Origin: an uncultured Thermogutta sp.
GTDB lineage: Bacteria; Planctomycetota; Planctomycetia; Pirellulales; Thermoguttaceae
Direction of reading: 5' to 3'
Assembly: GCA_937128505.1 (NCBI GenBank)
Contig: CAKZMM010000189.1
Span: forward strand, 45,268-109,267
Length of the DNA: 64,000 bases
The notes beneath the pieces were generated by a model. That model did not search any database. It had not been told where the DNA came from and was given only the letters and a program-made list of their open reading frames with translations. This document shows, piece by piece, positions 1-9,374 of this stretch (the stretch's first letter is position 1; each line of letters opens with the position of its first letter). Both the position numbers and the translations under genes were made by a program.

Positions 1-2
1 TA

Positions 3-3000
3 GAACCCTTTCAGCCAATCGGGACACAGCAGACCGCCGCGCTCAGTTTCGTATTCCCGGAACAACCCACGGTCCAGTGGTACGGAGCGGGTGCTTGGGT
101 CACCTTGGCTGGCGAGCAGACCTGGCTTAGCCCCGGAGAGCCGGTGGTACCGGTCCGCTCCGCGGCTATTGCTCTACCTCAATTTAGCGAGCTTGTGGGA
201 CTGGAGGTTCAATACAGGGGGCAAGGAATTTCACTGGCCAAGGATATCGATGCGTTCTTGGCTCCGGCCGCAGTCGCCATTGGGGCAGGCCCCCTTAGCG
301 ATGAGTCGGTCTCCCCGTGGCAGATCGTTTCAAGAGACTCCTGGCGCGATTTCCAAACGGTCCGATATCAAACCCACACCTATCGCGGCTATCAAATCCT
401 CACACTTCAAGTGTTTCCCGTTTCCTATGACGAAGCCTCAAAGGGGCTTGTCTACCATGACGAAATTGATCTCTCGCTGACCGTTGCACACCCGCGCGGC
501 GTCGACCTGGTTGCAACACAGCGGTCAAATAATTCGCTCATTGACTATTCGCCTCCCTCATTGGCAGCGAACCTTGGAGTGCGAGGTCTGGCCAAAGATC
601 GCGCCTTGGTGGCCGCGATGGTTGCCAATCCGGAGATTCTTCAAACATACGAACCGGTTCAAGTGCTTCCCCTCGCTCAGTTGCCCGAATCGGGGCGCTA
701 TGAGTACGTCGTGGTCACGTCGGCCGCACTGGAACCGACCTTCGCGCAGCTTGTCGCCCACAAGCGGGCACGCGGCATTTCGGCCCGGGTCGTTACCACC
801 GAATACATCGCAGCGCACTACTCGGGTACCGAAACGGGCGATCTTGCCGACCGCATCCGGCAATTCATCACCGAGGCTTATCTGCATTGGGGCACCCAAT
901 GGGTCCTCCTCGGTGGTGACACGGAGATCATCCCCGAACGCGGCGTTTTGGTCCAAGTGGGATCAACGATCGACACGAAGCTTGCCACCGATCTTTACTA
1001 CGCGTGTCTCGATGGACCATGGAACGGTGATGCCGACGGGATTTGGGGTGAGCCCACCGATGGACTTGGTGGGCGAGACATCGATTTGGCCCCAGAGGTA
1101 TTCATCGGCCGAGCGCCGGTAAGCACAGTGGCTGAGGCCGGTCATTTCGTCAGAAAAACCATTCTTTATGAAACCACCCCCCATCCTAATCGGCTTACCG
1201 CCTTATGGTTGGGGGAGCGGCTCGACAGTCAAACCGAGGCAAGCTACTCCGGCAATATTATTCGCGATCGCACCGTGCCGGATGGATGGAATCTGATCGA
1301 ACGCTACGACGCCACCGGCGGCTGGGCAGGCTCACAACTCATTCAAGACCTGAATCAAAACCCCCATTTGATCAACCATTTAGGTCATTCCAACGTCGGC
1401 TATAATGCTCGGCTTTACACCGCCGATGTGGCCCGGCTCCAGAATAGTTTTCCCTATTTTGTGTATTCTCAGGGGTGCTTATCTGGAGGATTTGACCTAA
1501 GGGACGTTGCCATCGGCGAACAGCACGTCGTAGGGGCGACGGGAGCTTTCGCGGTGATTATGAATAGCCGCTACGGCTGGTATGTCCCGGGCAATGTCCC
1601 GGGCGCAAGCCACTTCTACGCCCTGGAGTTTTGGGATGCGGTTTTTAACGAGGGGTTGCATCACGTTGGCCTGGCCAATCACGACTCGAAAATAGATAAT
1701 CTTTTCCGCGTCCAAACCACGGGTGTCTACCGGTGGATCCACATGGAAACAAATCTTTTAGGAGATCCGGAGACCCCCTTACAAATCACTTCTACCCCCA
1801 GTATTTCGCCATGGCAAATTGCCGGCCGAGTGGCCGAGGATCTCAACCGTGATTCCCAAGTTCAGCCGAGCGAACCGGGAATTGGTGGTGTTCCCGTTTG
1901 GCTGGATTTTAATGGAGATGGCCGGTGGAACCAGGGGAGCTACGCCGTCGTAGCCGACCATTTGCCCACGGCAATCCCCGATGCGGCCATACTCCGCAGT
2001 ACGGTCGAGCTGCCCAATTGGGGTCGGGTCACTGATCTCAGCGTATCGCTCGATCTTACCCATAACTATCTTAACGACCTGGAAGTGTACTTGATTAGTC
2101 CGGCAGGAACCCGGGTTCAGCTTTTTAGCAGACTTCCGGCCGCAAATGGTCGATTAGCCAACGTGCGGTTTGATGATCAGTCGTCGCGGCCCATCCACCT
2201 GGGAAGCCCCGTCTTCGAGGGGACTTACCGGCCCGGCGAGCCCCTGAGCCGCTTTTACGGCGAATCGATGGGGGGAAGGTGGGTATTGGAAATCCGCGAT
2301 GTGAACCTGATGGATACAGGTACACTTACGGCGTGGACGGTGGAGGTCGGATATGCAGAACCCTCCGTTCAAACCGACGCAAGCGGCTACTTTCGTTTCA
2401 CGGGGCTGGTTACCGGGGATTACACCCTGCGGGTGGGGCCGCCCGTGGGCTGGCAGGTAATTTCCCCCGCTTCCGGGTACTATCAAATCGGCTTGACGGA
2501 GTCGAATTCCGGCTGGCAAGGCGACTTTAGTTTGGTCCGGCACCGGTGGCCGCCGGAGGCTGTTGACTGGGGCACCTTAGCATATCGCTCGGTTGCCGAC
2601 GCCGGTATCTCCGAGCAGGGAACATGGTACCGACTTGTCAGCTCCCGGTCCGGATACCTGACGATTGAGGCGAAAAGCAAGCAAGGTACGGGGAATTTCG
2701 AGATTTCTCTTCACGACAAGGATGGAGGGCTGCTTGCCCGGGCACGATCCGATGGAGGTTTGGCGCGTGTCGACTATGTGACCACCCGGCAGGAGGAACT
2801 CTATTTCCTTGTTCGTGGTAGGTCTGAACCAGTTCGCTTGGTTGCCGCGAATTTGGTGGCGGTTTCCGGGTCGACCGTAGGAATTGCCGGAACAACAGGC
2901 GACGACCGGTTCCGGTTCCGTGTGGGCGAGCAATGCGAGCTTACGATCAATGATCTGACGTACCGATTCGATACCGCGGCATTTTCGCGGTATGTGCTGG

Positions 3001-4205
3001 CGGGTGCAGACGGAACAGATGGACTGGTGCTTGAGGGCTCGGCTGCTTCAGAGCGGCTGACAGCCTCGGGCTCAACCATTCGTTTCTTGGGGGGGCGTTG
3101 GTCGTTTGTGGCAACCGAGGTGGAGAATCTTTTGGCCCGGTCTCACGGCGGAAACGACGTCGCTTGGGTTTACGATTCCCCCGGTAACGATCGGCTGGTC
3201 GCCTCACCGAACAAAGCAGAGTTATGGCATCCGAATCAATATTTTTGCCTCGAGGGTTTCAAGTCCGTTCATGTTCTGGGGGTCAACTCGGGGCAAGACG
3301 AAGCACGACTGACCGACTCACCGGCGAATGATATCTTTTTGGCTACCCCCAATTATGCGGTGCTTTACAACCCGAATTTCCAAATCAGAGTTGTGGGCTT
3401 TGACAAAGTTGTCGCATCGAGTACTGCCGGCGGAACGGATAGCGCGTATTTGTACGACGGGGCCGGGGACGATGTATTCCTAGCGACGCCGCAATACGGT
3501 GTTCTTTCGGGCGCCGGCTACGAGAATCGTGCGGTGGGATTCCGATTCGTGGTGGCTTTCGCTTCCACGGGGCAAGACGTGGCTAAGCTGTACGATTCCG
3601 CAGGGGCGGACACACTGTATGCGACGCCGACCTATGTGGTGTTATCCGGTTCCGGTTTCTACTTGAAAGCAAATCGCTTCCGCCATGTGTCGGCGACTGC
3701 AAGCAGCGGCGCGGACTTGGCCAAGCTTTATGATTCCAGCGGAGACGACTTTCTTCGCATCACGCCAAGTTACTCTCAACTTTCCGGTGCCGGATACAAC
3801 GTGGTCGCAAAGGGATTCGGCCGCGTAAGGGCCTATGCCAGTGCCGGTGGAAACGATGATGCGGTGCTTGTCGGCTCGGATCGCTCGCCCAACATCTTGC
3901 GTGCTTCGGGTTCCTGGCTTGCCCTCCAGAACGCGGATTTGGACAGCCAGCTTAGCGGTTTCCGACGCATTCGGGTCAATGGGGCGAATACCGTCGGTAG
4001 CCGAGCCGTGATCTACGACTCCCCTCTGGACGACCTCCTTTTTGCAAGCCGTAACGTATCGCGGGTGACCAACCGGCTTTTCAGCCTGTGGATCGAGGAC
4101 TTTGCCGTGGTGCAAGCACATGCCCGGAATGGCGGAGAAAACCGCTTGCAACTAGGAGATATCGATTACTTGCTGGAAACTACGGGCAACTGGCGTTTCG
4201 TATAA
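3..4205 (+). CDS. C25 (gingipain-type) peptidase with P-domain and C-terminal repeats, 5' partial
   Basis: Secreted cysteine peptidase of family C25. The frame is open from base 3 without a stop. The first usable start in the window (TTG at 105) gives no signal peptide, so the gene almost certainly begins upstream. Numbering from that TTG, the catalytic pair is visible as His428 (NHLGHSN) and Cys458 (YSQGCLSGG). A calcium-loop/SdrD-like linker follows (DLNRDSQ...DFNGDG). Next comes a proprotein-convertase P-domain at about 629-750 and a second B-like segment at about 760-785. From about 1015 to the end there are about seven degenerate repeats of roughly 50 residues, of the type YDSxGDDxFxATPxYxxLxGxGY. 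That tail is common in large secreted planctomycete proteins and probably mediates export or surface attachment (inference). Stop TAA at 4203-4205. Confidence 0.85.
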   Translation, partial: EPFQPIGTQQTAALSFVFPEQPTVQWYGAGAWVTLAGEQTWLSPGEPVVPVRSAAIALPQFSELVGLEVQYRGQGISLAKDIDAFLAPAAVAIGAGPLSDESVSPWQIVSRDSWRDFQTVRYQTHTYRGYQILTLQVFPVSYDEASKGLVYHDEIDLSLTVAHPRGVDLVATQRSNNSLIDYSPPSLAANLGVRGLAKDRALVAAMVANPEILQTYEPVQVLPLAQLPESGRYEYVVVTSAALEPTFAQLVAHKRARGISARVVTTEYIAAHYSGTETGDLADRIRQFITEAYLHWGTQWVLLGGDTEIIPERGVLVQVGSTIDTKLATDLYYACLDGPWNGDADGIWGEPTDGLGGRDIDLAPEVFIGRAPVSTVAEAGHFVRKTILYETTPHPNRLTALWLGERLDSQTEASYSGNIIRDRTVPDGWNLIERYDATGGWAGSQLIQDLNQNPHLINHLGHSNVGYNARLYTADVARLQNSFPYFVYSQGCLSGGFDLRDVAIGEQHVVGATGAFAVIMNSRYGWYVPGNVPGASHFYALEFWDAVFNEGLHHVGLANHDSKIDNLFRVQTTGVYRWIHMETNLLGDPETPLQITSTPSISPWQIAGRVAEDLNRDSQVQPSEPGIGGVPVWLDFNGDGRWNQGSYAVVADHLPTAIPDAAILRSTVELPNWGRVTDLSVSLDLTHNYLNDLEVYLISPAGTRVQLFSRLPAANGRLANVRFDDQSSRPIHLGSPVFEGTYRPGEPLSRFYGESMGGRWVLEIRDVNLMDTGTLTAWTVEVGYAEPSVQTDASGYFRFTGLVTGDYTLRVGPPVGWQVISPASGYYQIGLTESNSGWQGDFSLVRHRWPPEAVDWGTLAYRSVADAGISEQGTWYRLVSSRSGYLTIEAKSKQGTGNFEISLHDKDGGLLARARSDGGLARVDYVTTRQEELYFLVRGRSEPVRLVAANLVAVSGSTVGIAGTTGDDRFRFRVGEQCELTINDLTYRFDTAAFSRYVLAGADGTDGLVLEGSAASERLTASGSTIRFLGGRWSFVATEVENLLARSHGGNDVAWVYDSPGNDRLVASPNKAELWHPNQYFCLEGFKSVHVLGVNSGQDEARLTDSPANDIFLATPNYAVLYNPNFQIRVVGFDKVVASSTAGGTDSAYLYDGAGDDVFLATPQYGVLSGAGYENRAVGFRFVVAFASTGQDVAKLYDSAGADTLYATPTYVVLSGSGFYLKANRFRHVSATASSGADLAKLYDSSGDDFLRITPSYSQLSGAGYNVVAKGFGRVRAYASAGGNDDAVLVGSDRSPNILRASGSWLALQNADLDSQLSGFRRIRVNGANTVGSRAVIYDSPLDDLLFASRNVSRVTNRLFSLWIEDFAVVQAHARNGGENRLQLGDIDYLLETTGNWRFV

Positions 4206-4341
4206 AAGGAGGGATTTTAATCCCTGCAACACGGAGGCTACTTGCCATCTGCCCTAAGGCCACGTTCGTTTTTCGGGGGTAGCTCATTGCATCAAAAAAC
4301 TCGATAGCGTTATAGCGTTAGAAAGGGTTCCGGATCCCCCT

Positions 4342-4440
4342 AAATCAGACAGGTCTCGAATGCTTAAATCAGAAAGGTTGTGAATCTTTGAATCTCAGAA
4401 AGGTCATCAATCCTTAAATCAGAAAGGTCGCGAACCCTTC
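4342..4440. repeat. Tandem repeat, 4 units of 24-25 bp
   Basis: Units start at 4342, 4366, 4391 and 4416. Each begins AAATCAGA (or AATCTCAGA), continues with AAGGT or CAGGT, and ends with a GAAYSCTT-like segment. A decayed fifth unit may precede them at about 4316-4341 (GTTAGAAAGGGTTCC). The array is non-coding in all frames. Function unknown. Confidence 0.8.
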
Positions 4441-4624
4441 AAGAAAACAGTACCGCAGAGCTAAGCAATCGACGGAGGAACTCAATCCGCGCCGTTTCGG
4501 CCCCAGACAGCGATAAGCTGAAAAGGCCGCCGGCAATCGGATCAATAAGCAGCTTGGTGGGCCACGAACTCAAATTACGTGTCTCAAATTATCTGTGTTT
4601 TGTGCATCGATCATCGGTTGGGCC

Positions 4625-4689
4625 GAAATTGCCCTGGCAATTTCTGAGCTGATCATCAGGTAGCTCAGACCGCGTAGTTCCCTCCGCGG
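4625..4689. other. Three consecutive inverted repeats
   Basis: GAAATTGCC (4625-4633) pairs with GGCAATTTC (4636-4644). CTGAGCT (4644-4650) pairs with AGCTCAG (4662-4668). CCGCG (4670-4674) pairs with CGCGG (4685-4689). They abut each other and none is followed by a T-tract, so this is more like a structured RNA or a protein-binding region than a simple terminator. Function unknown. Confidence 0.5.
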
Positions 4690-5113
4690 TAATCCTCGGC
4701 TTGTGGTAGGGCAAGTTTCCGACAAAAGCTCTGCGCGGCTCCCCGGTTTTTCGCGATCTATAACCTGCCTTGGCCTCCGTCTCGCTTGTGGCCGAAGTGT
4801 GTGCTTGCGAAGATCGGCCCTTGTTGACCTGCCCTAATTCAACACAAAAATAAAAGGGCTTTACGGACCGGCATGACTAGTTCATAGAGGCGTTAAGAGG
4901 TATTTTACACAGGTGGAAGCAGAGGCACGTGCAAGGAAGGTTGACCGGTTCGATGAAGCTTCGTTGTTGCTTGCTGCTGCCTCGGTAAAAACTTCTTTGG
5001 CAAAGGGCACCTAAAGCAAGCTTTTTAATACTCGGCGTTTTAATGAACCGAGAGAATCCTGTAATTCTCCGGTGAAAGTCGCAAGTTGCTCTACCCGTGG
5101 AAGGAGACAAAAT

Positions 5114-6256
5114 ATGAATCCGTTGAATATCAATCCGTTAAAAACACAGGATACGCATCCCATGGAAATACCGAATTCGCAAGCCTGCAAGGTTAGCGTA
5201 CCGATTTCGGAACAGGGAGAGCACTGCCTTTATGCCAATTTCTGCCTTCCGGCAGGATTGTTTTGGCAACTTGCAGATCGAGTCTTACAGGGGCATCGAT
5301 TAACTTCAGATGAGGCTGCTACGATTCTCCATTGCGCCGACGAGAATCTGCCGGAGCTCGTCGCTGCCGCTCATCGCATTCGGCATCAGTTCTTCGGTCG
5401 TCGGGTTCAACTGAATGTTTTGATCAACGCAAAAAGCGGGTACTGTCCCGAAGATTGTTCCTACTGTTCTCAGTCGAGAATCTCTCGGGCAGAAATCAAC
5501 AAGTACGATCTATTGGACGACGAACATATCTTGGCCGGCGCGGAATTGGCACACGACCGGCAGGCGAAAACGTATTGCATCGTTCTTTCCGGCCGCAAAC
5601 CGCGGGAGCGCGACCTGAAAGCCCTCGAGCGCATCGTACCGGAAATTCGCCAAAGGTGGGGATTGCAGATCTGCATCTCGGCAGGTTTTTTATCTCCATC
5701 CGAAGCGAAACGACTGAAAGACTGCGGTGTGAACCGCGTCAACCACAACCTCAATACGAGCGAACGCTTTTACCCGCAAATCTGCACGACTCATCTTTAC
5801 GAGGATCGCTTAGCCACCTTGCGAGCGGTGCGCGAGGCTGGTTTGGAGCTTTGCTCGGGAGGAATAATCGGAATGGGGGAAAGCCCTGAGGATGTTGCCA
5901 CCCTCGCCTTGACCTTGGCAGAATTTCAGCCGGAAGCGGTTCCGATTAATTTTCTGATCCCTATCCCCGGAACTCCCCTGGAGGCCGACTGGAATCTGAA
6001 TCCGCGATACTGCCTGAAAGTCCTCTGCCTATTTCGATTTGCTTTGCCGCGGACGGAGTTGCGAATTGCCGCGGGCCGCGAGCTCCATCTACGCAGCCTT
6101 CAGCCGCTGGGGTTGTGGGTAGCTAATTCCATCTTTGTCGGCGACTACTTGACGACAAAAGGACAGGCTCCGGAGGCGGACTATCAAATGCTGCAGGACC
6201 TCGGTCTGGAGCCGGAAATCGACGGTTCGACCGTTCCAGGTCACGACACCGCGTGA
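5114..6256 (+). CDS. bioB: Biotin synthase
   Basis: Radical SAM enzyme that inserts sulfur into dethiobiotin, the last step of biotin synthesis (cytosolic). The start is ATG 5114, preceded by AAGGAG at 5101-5106. The longer GTG start at 5072 lacks such a site. Product 380 residues, with about 50 extra N-terminal residues before the conserved core. The radical-SAM cluster is C111-x3-C115-x2-C118 (CPEDCSYC). The BioB signature VNHNLNTSERFY is present. Cysteines equivalent to the [2Fe-2S] ligands are in TYCIVL, LQICISAG and LELCSGG, with the arginine in RIAAGRE, so the enzyme looks intact. It stands alone: no other bio gene lies within the window. Confidence 0.95.
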   Translation: MNPLNINPLKTQDTHPMEIPNSQACKVSVPISEQGEHCLYANFCLPAGLFWQLADRVLQGHRLTSDEAATILHCADENLPELVAAAHRIRHQFFGRRVQLNVLINAKSGYCPEDCSYCSQSRISRAEINKYDLLDDEHILAGAELAHDRQAKTYCIVLSGRKPRERDLKALERIVPEIRQRWGLQICISAGFLSPSEAKRLKDCGVNRVNHNLNTSERFYPQICTTHLYEDRLATLRAVREAGLELCSGGIIGMGESPEDVATLALTLAEFQPEAVPINFLIPIPGTPLEADWNLNPRYCLKVLCLFRFALPRTELRIAAGRELHLRSLQPLGLWVANSIFVGDYLTTKGQAPEADYQMLQDLGLEPEIDGSTVPGHDTA

Positions 6257-6394
6257 GAGCTTCGGGAGCTTTCGCCGGTAGGGATCATGTCCGCCACTTT
6301 GCGGCAAAAATTTTCTCCCTCATCGGATGCCTCATCGCTAATTCACCGGATGCTTTTCGCGCAAAGCCCCGCTCGGTGCGAGTTTTTTCGGGGA

Positions 6395-7570
6395 TCAACC
6401 GCTTTGCTGGATGGCGGCCGCAAGACGCTTGACAAGGATGGTAGCATAGGCACCCGGCGGAAGGCGAAAGCGGAGGATGAGCTTCTTGCGGTTTGGATAA
6501 AGCTCATCGCGGTGAATGCCGAAGTTCAAATCACTCGGCATGAAGATCACCGGTCGCCAGGTGAGAGAAAAAAACGTATCGCGGGGATATCGCAAACGGA
6601 GTTGCTGCCTTTGGAGGCCTAGCGGCTGGAGAACTTCTGCGATCAGCTCCTCTGTGGCGGCGTCCAAATTATGCAATCGGCTGGAAGGCAGGGGTAACTT
6701 CTCCGAGAAAACTTGTTGTCGCGCGGCAGAGTCTAGATGACGATAAAAAAGCACTTGCTCTTTCGCCAGCCGAATGCTGATCAAGTTCTCCGCTGCCAAA
6801 CGCCGTTTCAGGAATCGAACCAGCATTCGGTTCCAGAGGAAACTTTGGAAGGCCGAGAGGTACAGTCGTCTGAGAAGCGGGTCTATTTTTGTGAGGGCAC
6901 GTTTGAAATCGCGGCTATGCCTCATCAGGAAGCCAACGACCTGCCGCAATTGAAGGCTTTGCAGGTGTCGGAGGCATGCCTCCCAATTGCCCCAGTTTTC
7001 CCGAAGGATGCTCTTCTCTCGCCGCTGGCCGGGCCGGTCGTGAGGATGCGGGTCCGCAATGGCCAACCACAAGGCGCGTTCGTAATCGCCCCGAATCCAC
7101 GCTTGGGCCACAAACTCGCCGGATTGTCCCACGGAGCCAAACCGCTGCTCATCGAAATAGTTTGCGACACCATCCTGCTGAATGACTCGCAAACAACCGA
7201 CCGCTGCTTGGGCCCCACGATTCGTAAGGTCGCGAATCGCAATCTTGAAAAGATTGGCCTCGATGTCTTTCGGGCCGAAGGGGCGATCCGTTTGCCCGAG
7301 ATATTCGAGCCGGATCCCTTTGGTATCCAGCGACTCTCTGGGGCCCTGCTCGATAGTCACAAATTGCTGCGTAAGGGCATGTCGGTCCTTAAGGCCGCCG
7401 TAGCTGATTCGTTCCGGCGGGATCTTCCACCGGCGGGCAATGATGCGCAATGCCTCCAGTGTGCCCAAGGAGCGTTTGGTTAGTCGATAAAAGGCAAATG
7501 GGCCGTCGCTGGCCACGCGGTTTGTCAACTCGACCACTCGAAAATCGCTCGGACGACATTTGATTTTCAT
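6395..7570 (-). CDS. truD: tRNA pseudouridine(13) synthase TruD
   Basis: Pseudouridine synthase of the TruD family, which modifies U13 of certain tRNAs. The 391-residue product is somewhat longer than E. coli TruD. The catalytic motif GGLKDRHALTQQ has its Asp at position 62. The N-terminal RPSDFRVVE segment and the late KLPLPSSRLHNLDAATEELI region fit the family. It converges on bioB (138 bp between the two stops) and is followed on the same strand, about 200 bp upstream, by the YkgJ-type gene. The ATG at 7568-7570 has only a weak GAG-type ribosome binding site. Confidence 0.93.
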   Translation of the reverse strand: MKIKCRPSDFRVVELTNRVASDGPFAFYRLTKRSLGTLEALRIIARRWKIPPERISYGGLKDRHALTQQFVTIEQGPRESLDTKGIRLEYLGQTDRPFGPKDIEANLFKIAIRDLTNRGAQAAVGCLRVIQQDGVANYFDEQRFGSVGQSGEFVAQAWIRGDYERALWLAIADPHPHDRPGQRREKSILRENWGNWEACLRHLQSLQLRQVVGFLMRHSRDFKRALTKIDPLLRRLYLSAFQSFLWNRMLVRFLKRRLAAENLISIRLAKEQVLFYRHLDSAARQQVFSEKLPLPSSRLHNLDAATEELIAEVLQPLGLQRQQLRLRYPRDTFFSLTWRPVIFMPSDLNFGIHRDELYPNRKKLILRFRLPPGAYATILVKRLAAAIQQSG

Positions 7571-7777
7571 GGAGTCTCATGAAATCATAAGGATTATCTT
7601 AGCAATGTCGCGGACCATCGCTCCTCTAACCCCTTATTCCTGTCTGCTGGGTTATCGGGCTTAAATGGGCATATGACGCTTTGCCCTCGCACCCCGATTC
7701 GCGAAGGATGCAAAACTTACCGGCTAAGGACTTGCTAGGTAACTATCGCCCTTGATTGAGTGAGGGGGCTGTGCTTC

Positions 7778-8494
7778 TCACCTTTTGGTCTGGGGGCTAT
7801 TACGGCCGGCGACCCTCCGAGCAGGTTCTCTTTTCCGCCCGGAGGATCGCCTTTTTTGCTGAGATGAGCTTGAGGGGCCGAGGGCAGCTTCGGAAACATC
7901 GCGAAGGATGACGCGCTTCCGGCCCGCCGGGAGTAGTGCCTCCGCATATTCGCGGACTTGTTCCGCCGTTTCGAAAAGCATTTCATAAACCCAATCATCT
8001 TCATACTCGCAACGGCGTGTGTTGTAGGACCGGCAAATCATGGGGCGACGCTCGTAGATACCGCATCGGTTGTCCGCCCGTAAGTGTTGGCACGGGGTAT
8101 ACACCAGCAGGTACCAGCTTCCGCGTTCTACAAACACGGCAGTTTTTTCGTGGAGAAGGAACCACTCCAAGTAATCAAATTGTCGACGCGAGGTGGGTTT
8201 GTCGATCTGCACGGCAAGATAACGGCAGCATTTGGCCGAGCAAAACATGCAGGGGCTTACGCCCGGGGGGATCTCCTTGCGGCTAGGTTTGTGCGGCAAT
8301 ATCGGTAGAAAATTTTCTGATTGACCGACACTGCCATCCGAATTTGCCTTCCCGAGACGGTCGGCCGGCAATAACTTTTCGGCTTTCCGCACAGTTATCG
8401 GCAAACTATTAGCCGCATTTTGCGATTTTGGGCGTAGAACGCTTGATGAATGCCCGGCCCCCCTTTTCAGTCTTTTGTCACCGTTTGAAGACAT
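7778..8494 (-). CDS. YkgJ-family cysteine-cluster protein
   Basis: Predicted zinc/iron-chelating cysteine-cluster protein of the YkgJ family (UPF0153-like); biochemical role unknown. The core shows CMFCSAKCCRYL, then PCQHL, NRCGIYERRPMICRSY and RRCEYE: eight or more cysteines in the family's typical CxxCxxxCC...C...C.IYE.RP..CR order. About 80 residues of basic, low-complexity sequence precede the core and about 55 follow it; these are not part of the family and look disordered. Start chosen at 8494 because AGGA lies 8 nt upstream; an in-frame ATG at 8509 would add five residues. It may form a loose unit with truD downstream. Confidence 0.85.
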   Translation of the reverse strand: MSSNGDKRLKRGAGHSSSVLRPKSQNAANSLPITVRKAEKLLPADRLGKANSDGSVGQSENFLPILPHKPSRKEIPPGVSPCMFCSAKCCRYLAVQIDKPTSRRQFDYLEWFLLHEKTAVFVERGSWYLLVYTPCQHLRADNRCGIYERRPMICRSYNTRRCEYEDDWVYEMLFETAEQVREYAEALLPAGRKRVILRDVSEAALGPSSSSQQKRRSSGRKREPARRVAGRNSPQTKR

Positions 8495-8509
8495 GCTCAC
8501 GATCCTCAT

Positions 8510-9374
8510 GAACCCAGAGATACACCGGCTACCCGGACTATAAGAACACCGGAGAGGCCAGGATAAAAAGGCTTGCCGGTTTTGCTTGGAAATTTTCAGC
8601 AGCTACGTGCTGTGTCAGGTTCGCTAATCCGCATTGGATAGTTTGAAAGTTAGCCTCCTACCCTAGGTACAAAAAGAATGCGCACGTTTCCTCGGCTCAA
8701 ATCAAGCGTTTTACCAAAAGCACTTGATATAGCCTAAGCCTTTTAATTTGTTATCGTTTCTATTGTTCGGGTAAGCTTGGAGCAACTCAAGGTCCTGGGC
8801 AACTGACTTAAACGGTTTTTCGCGTGTGTGGTCGTTGGGTGGCGGGGGGCGTAAGTCGGGGCCAAAGCCAAAAATAAGTGAAAAATACGGAATGGGAGTT
8901 TTTGCCGTCCCAGGGAAATTCCCGCCTGGCCGGGAGCATTCCTGAATAGTAATCGCTGCGTCCCACTGGAGAATGGAAATTCCCGCCAGGCGGGGAGCAT
9001 TCCGCAACTACGGAAATAGCGATACAAGCGTGACAGAAAGGACGCAGATCGGGAAAAAACCTAAGTCAGGGCACAATCGTGTTTGCCCGGCGACCGGAAC
9101 TCAATGCCAGACAAAGACTTTCGAATCATGCAGGCCGAACGAATTAACCCATCCCAGTTTCGCGGAACGGCGTTGCCGGGATAAGAGAGCTCCACAAAAG
9201 TTGGCCAAGGAGAGCGCCACAGCAGCTATTGCTCTTCGGATAACCCGCCTCTAGCCTAGATACTGTGTTGCGAATTGTGATTTTTGCTCGTTGCGGTCGA
9301 CGCGGCCAATACGGAGTCGTTAATCATTCGTGGGTCCATTCGGTCGAATCTTTTTCAAGCTACGGAGGCGGCCC
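8510..9374. other. About 865-bp gap before the PQQ fusion gene
   Basis: Divergent intergenic region between the minus-strand YkgJ-type gene and the plus-strand PQQ gene, so it should contain promoters for both, though none matches a consensus well enough to call. The clearest structure is the pair of palindromic elements at 8914-9003, listed separately. No credible ORF. Confidence 0.5.
8914..9003. repeat. Pair of 29-bp palindromic repeats
   Basis: Two copies (8914-8942 and 8975-9003), 61 bp apart, nearly identical. Each begins GGAAATTCCCGCC and ends GGGAGCATTCC. In the second copy the centre is CCCGCC-A-GGCGGG, flanked by partly complementary GGAA and TTCC ends, so each copy can fold into a hairpin. 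They resemble REP-like palindromic units; no other copy was seen in the window. Confidence 0.7.

Larger units (their letters stand above)
4206..5113. other. 908-bp gap with repeats and hairpins before bioB
   Basis: No convincing gene. A short hairpin (AGGGATT/AATCCCT, 4209-4225) lies just after the peptidase stop without a T-tract. TAGCGTTA is duplicated at 4305-4320, and a four-unit tandem array lies at 4342-4440. A 14-bp tandem pair (CTCAAATTACGTGT / CTCAAATTATCTGT) lies at 4569-4596. Three consecutive hairpins lie at 4625-4689, and a GAGAAT/ATTCTC hairpin at 5052-5069 sits just before the bioB ribosome binding site. Confidence 0.6.

Noticed and set aside
4342..4440. CRISPR array
   Set aside because: The units are contiguous and diverged with no spacers between them, and there are no cas genes in the window; the same holds for the other arrays.
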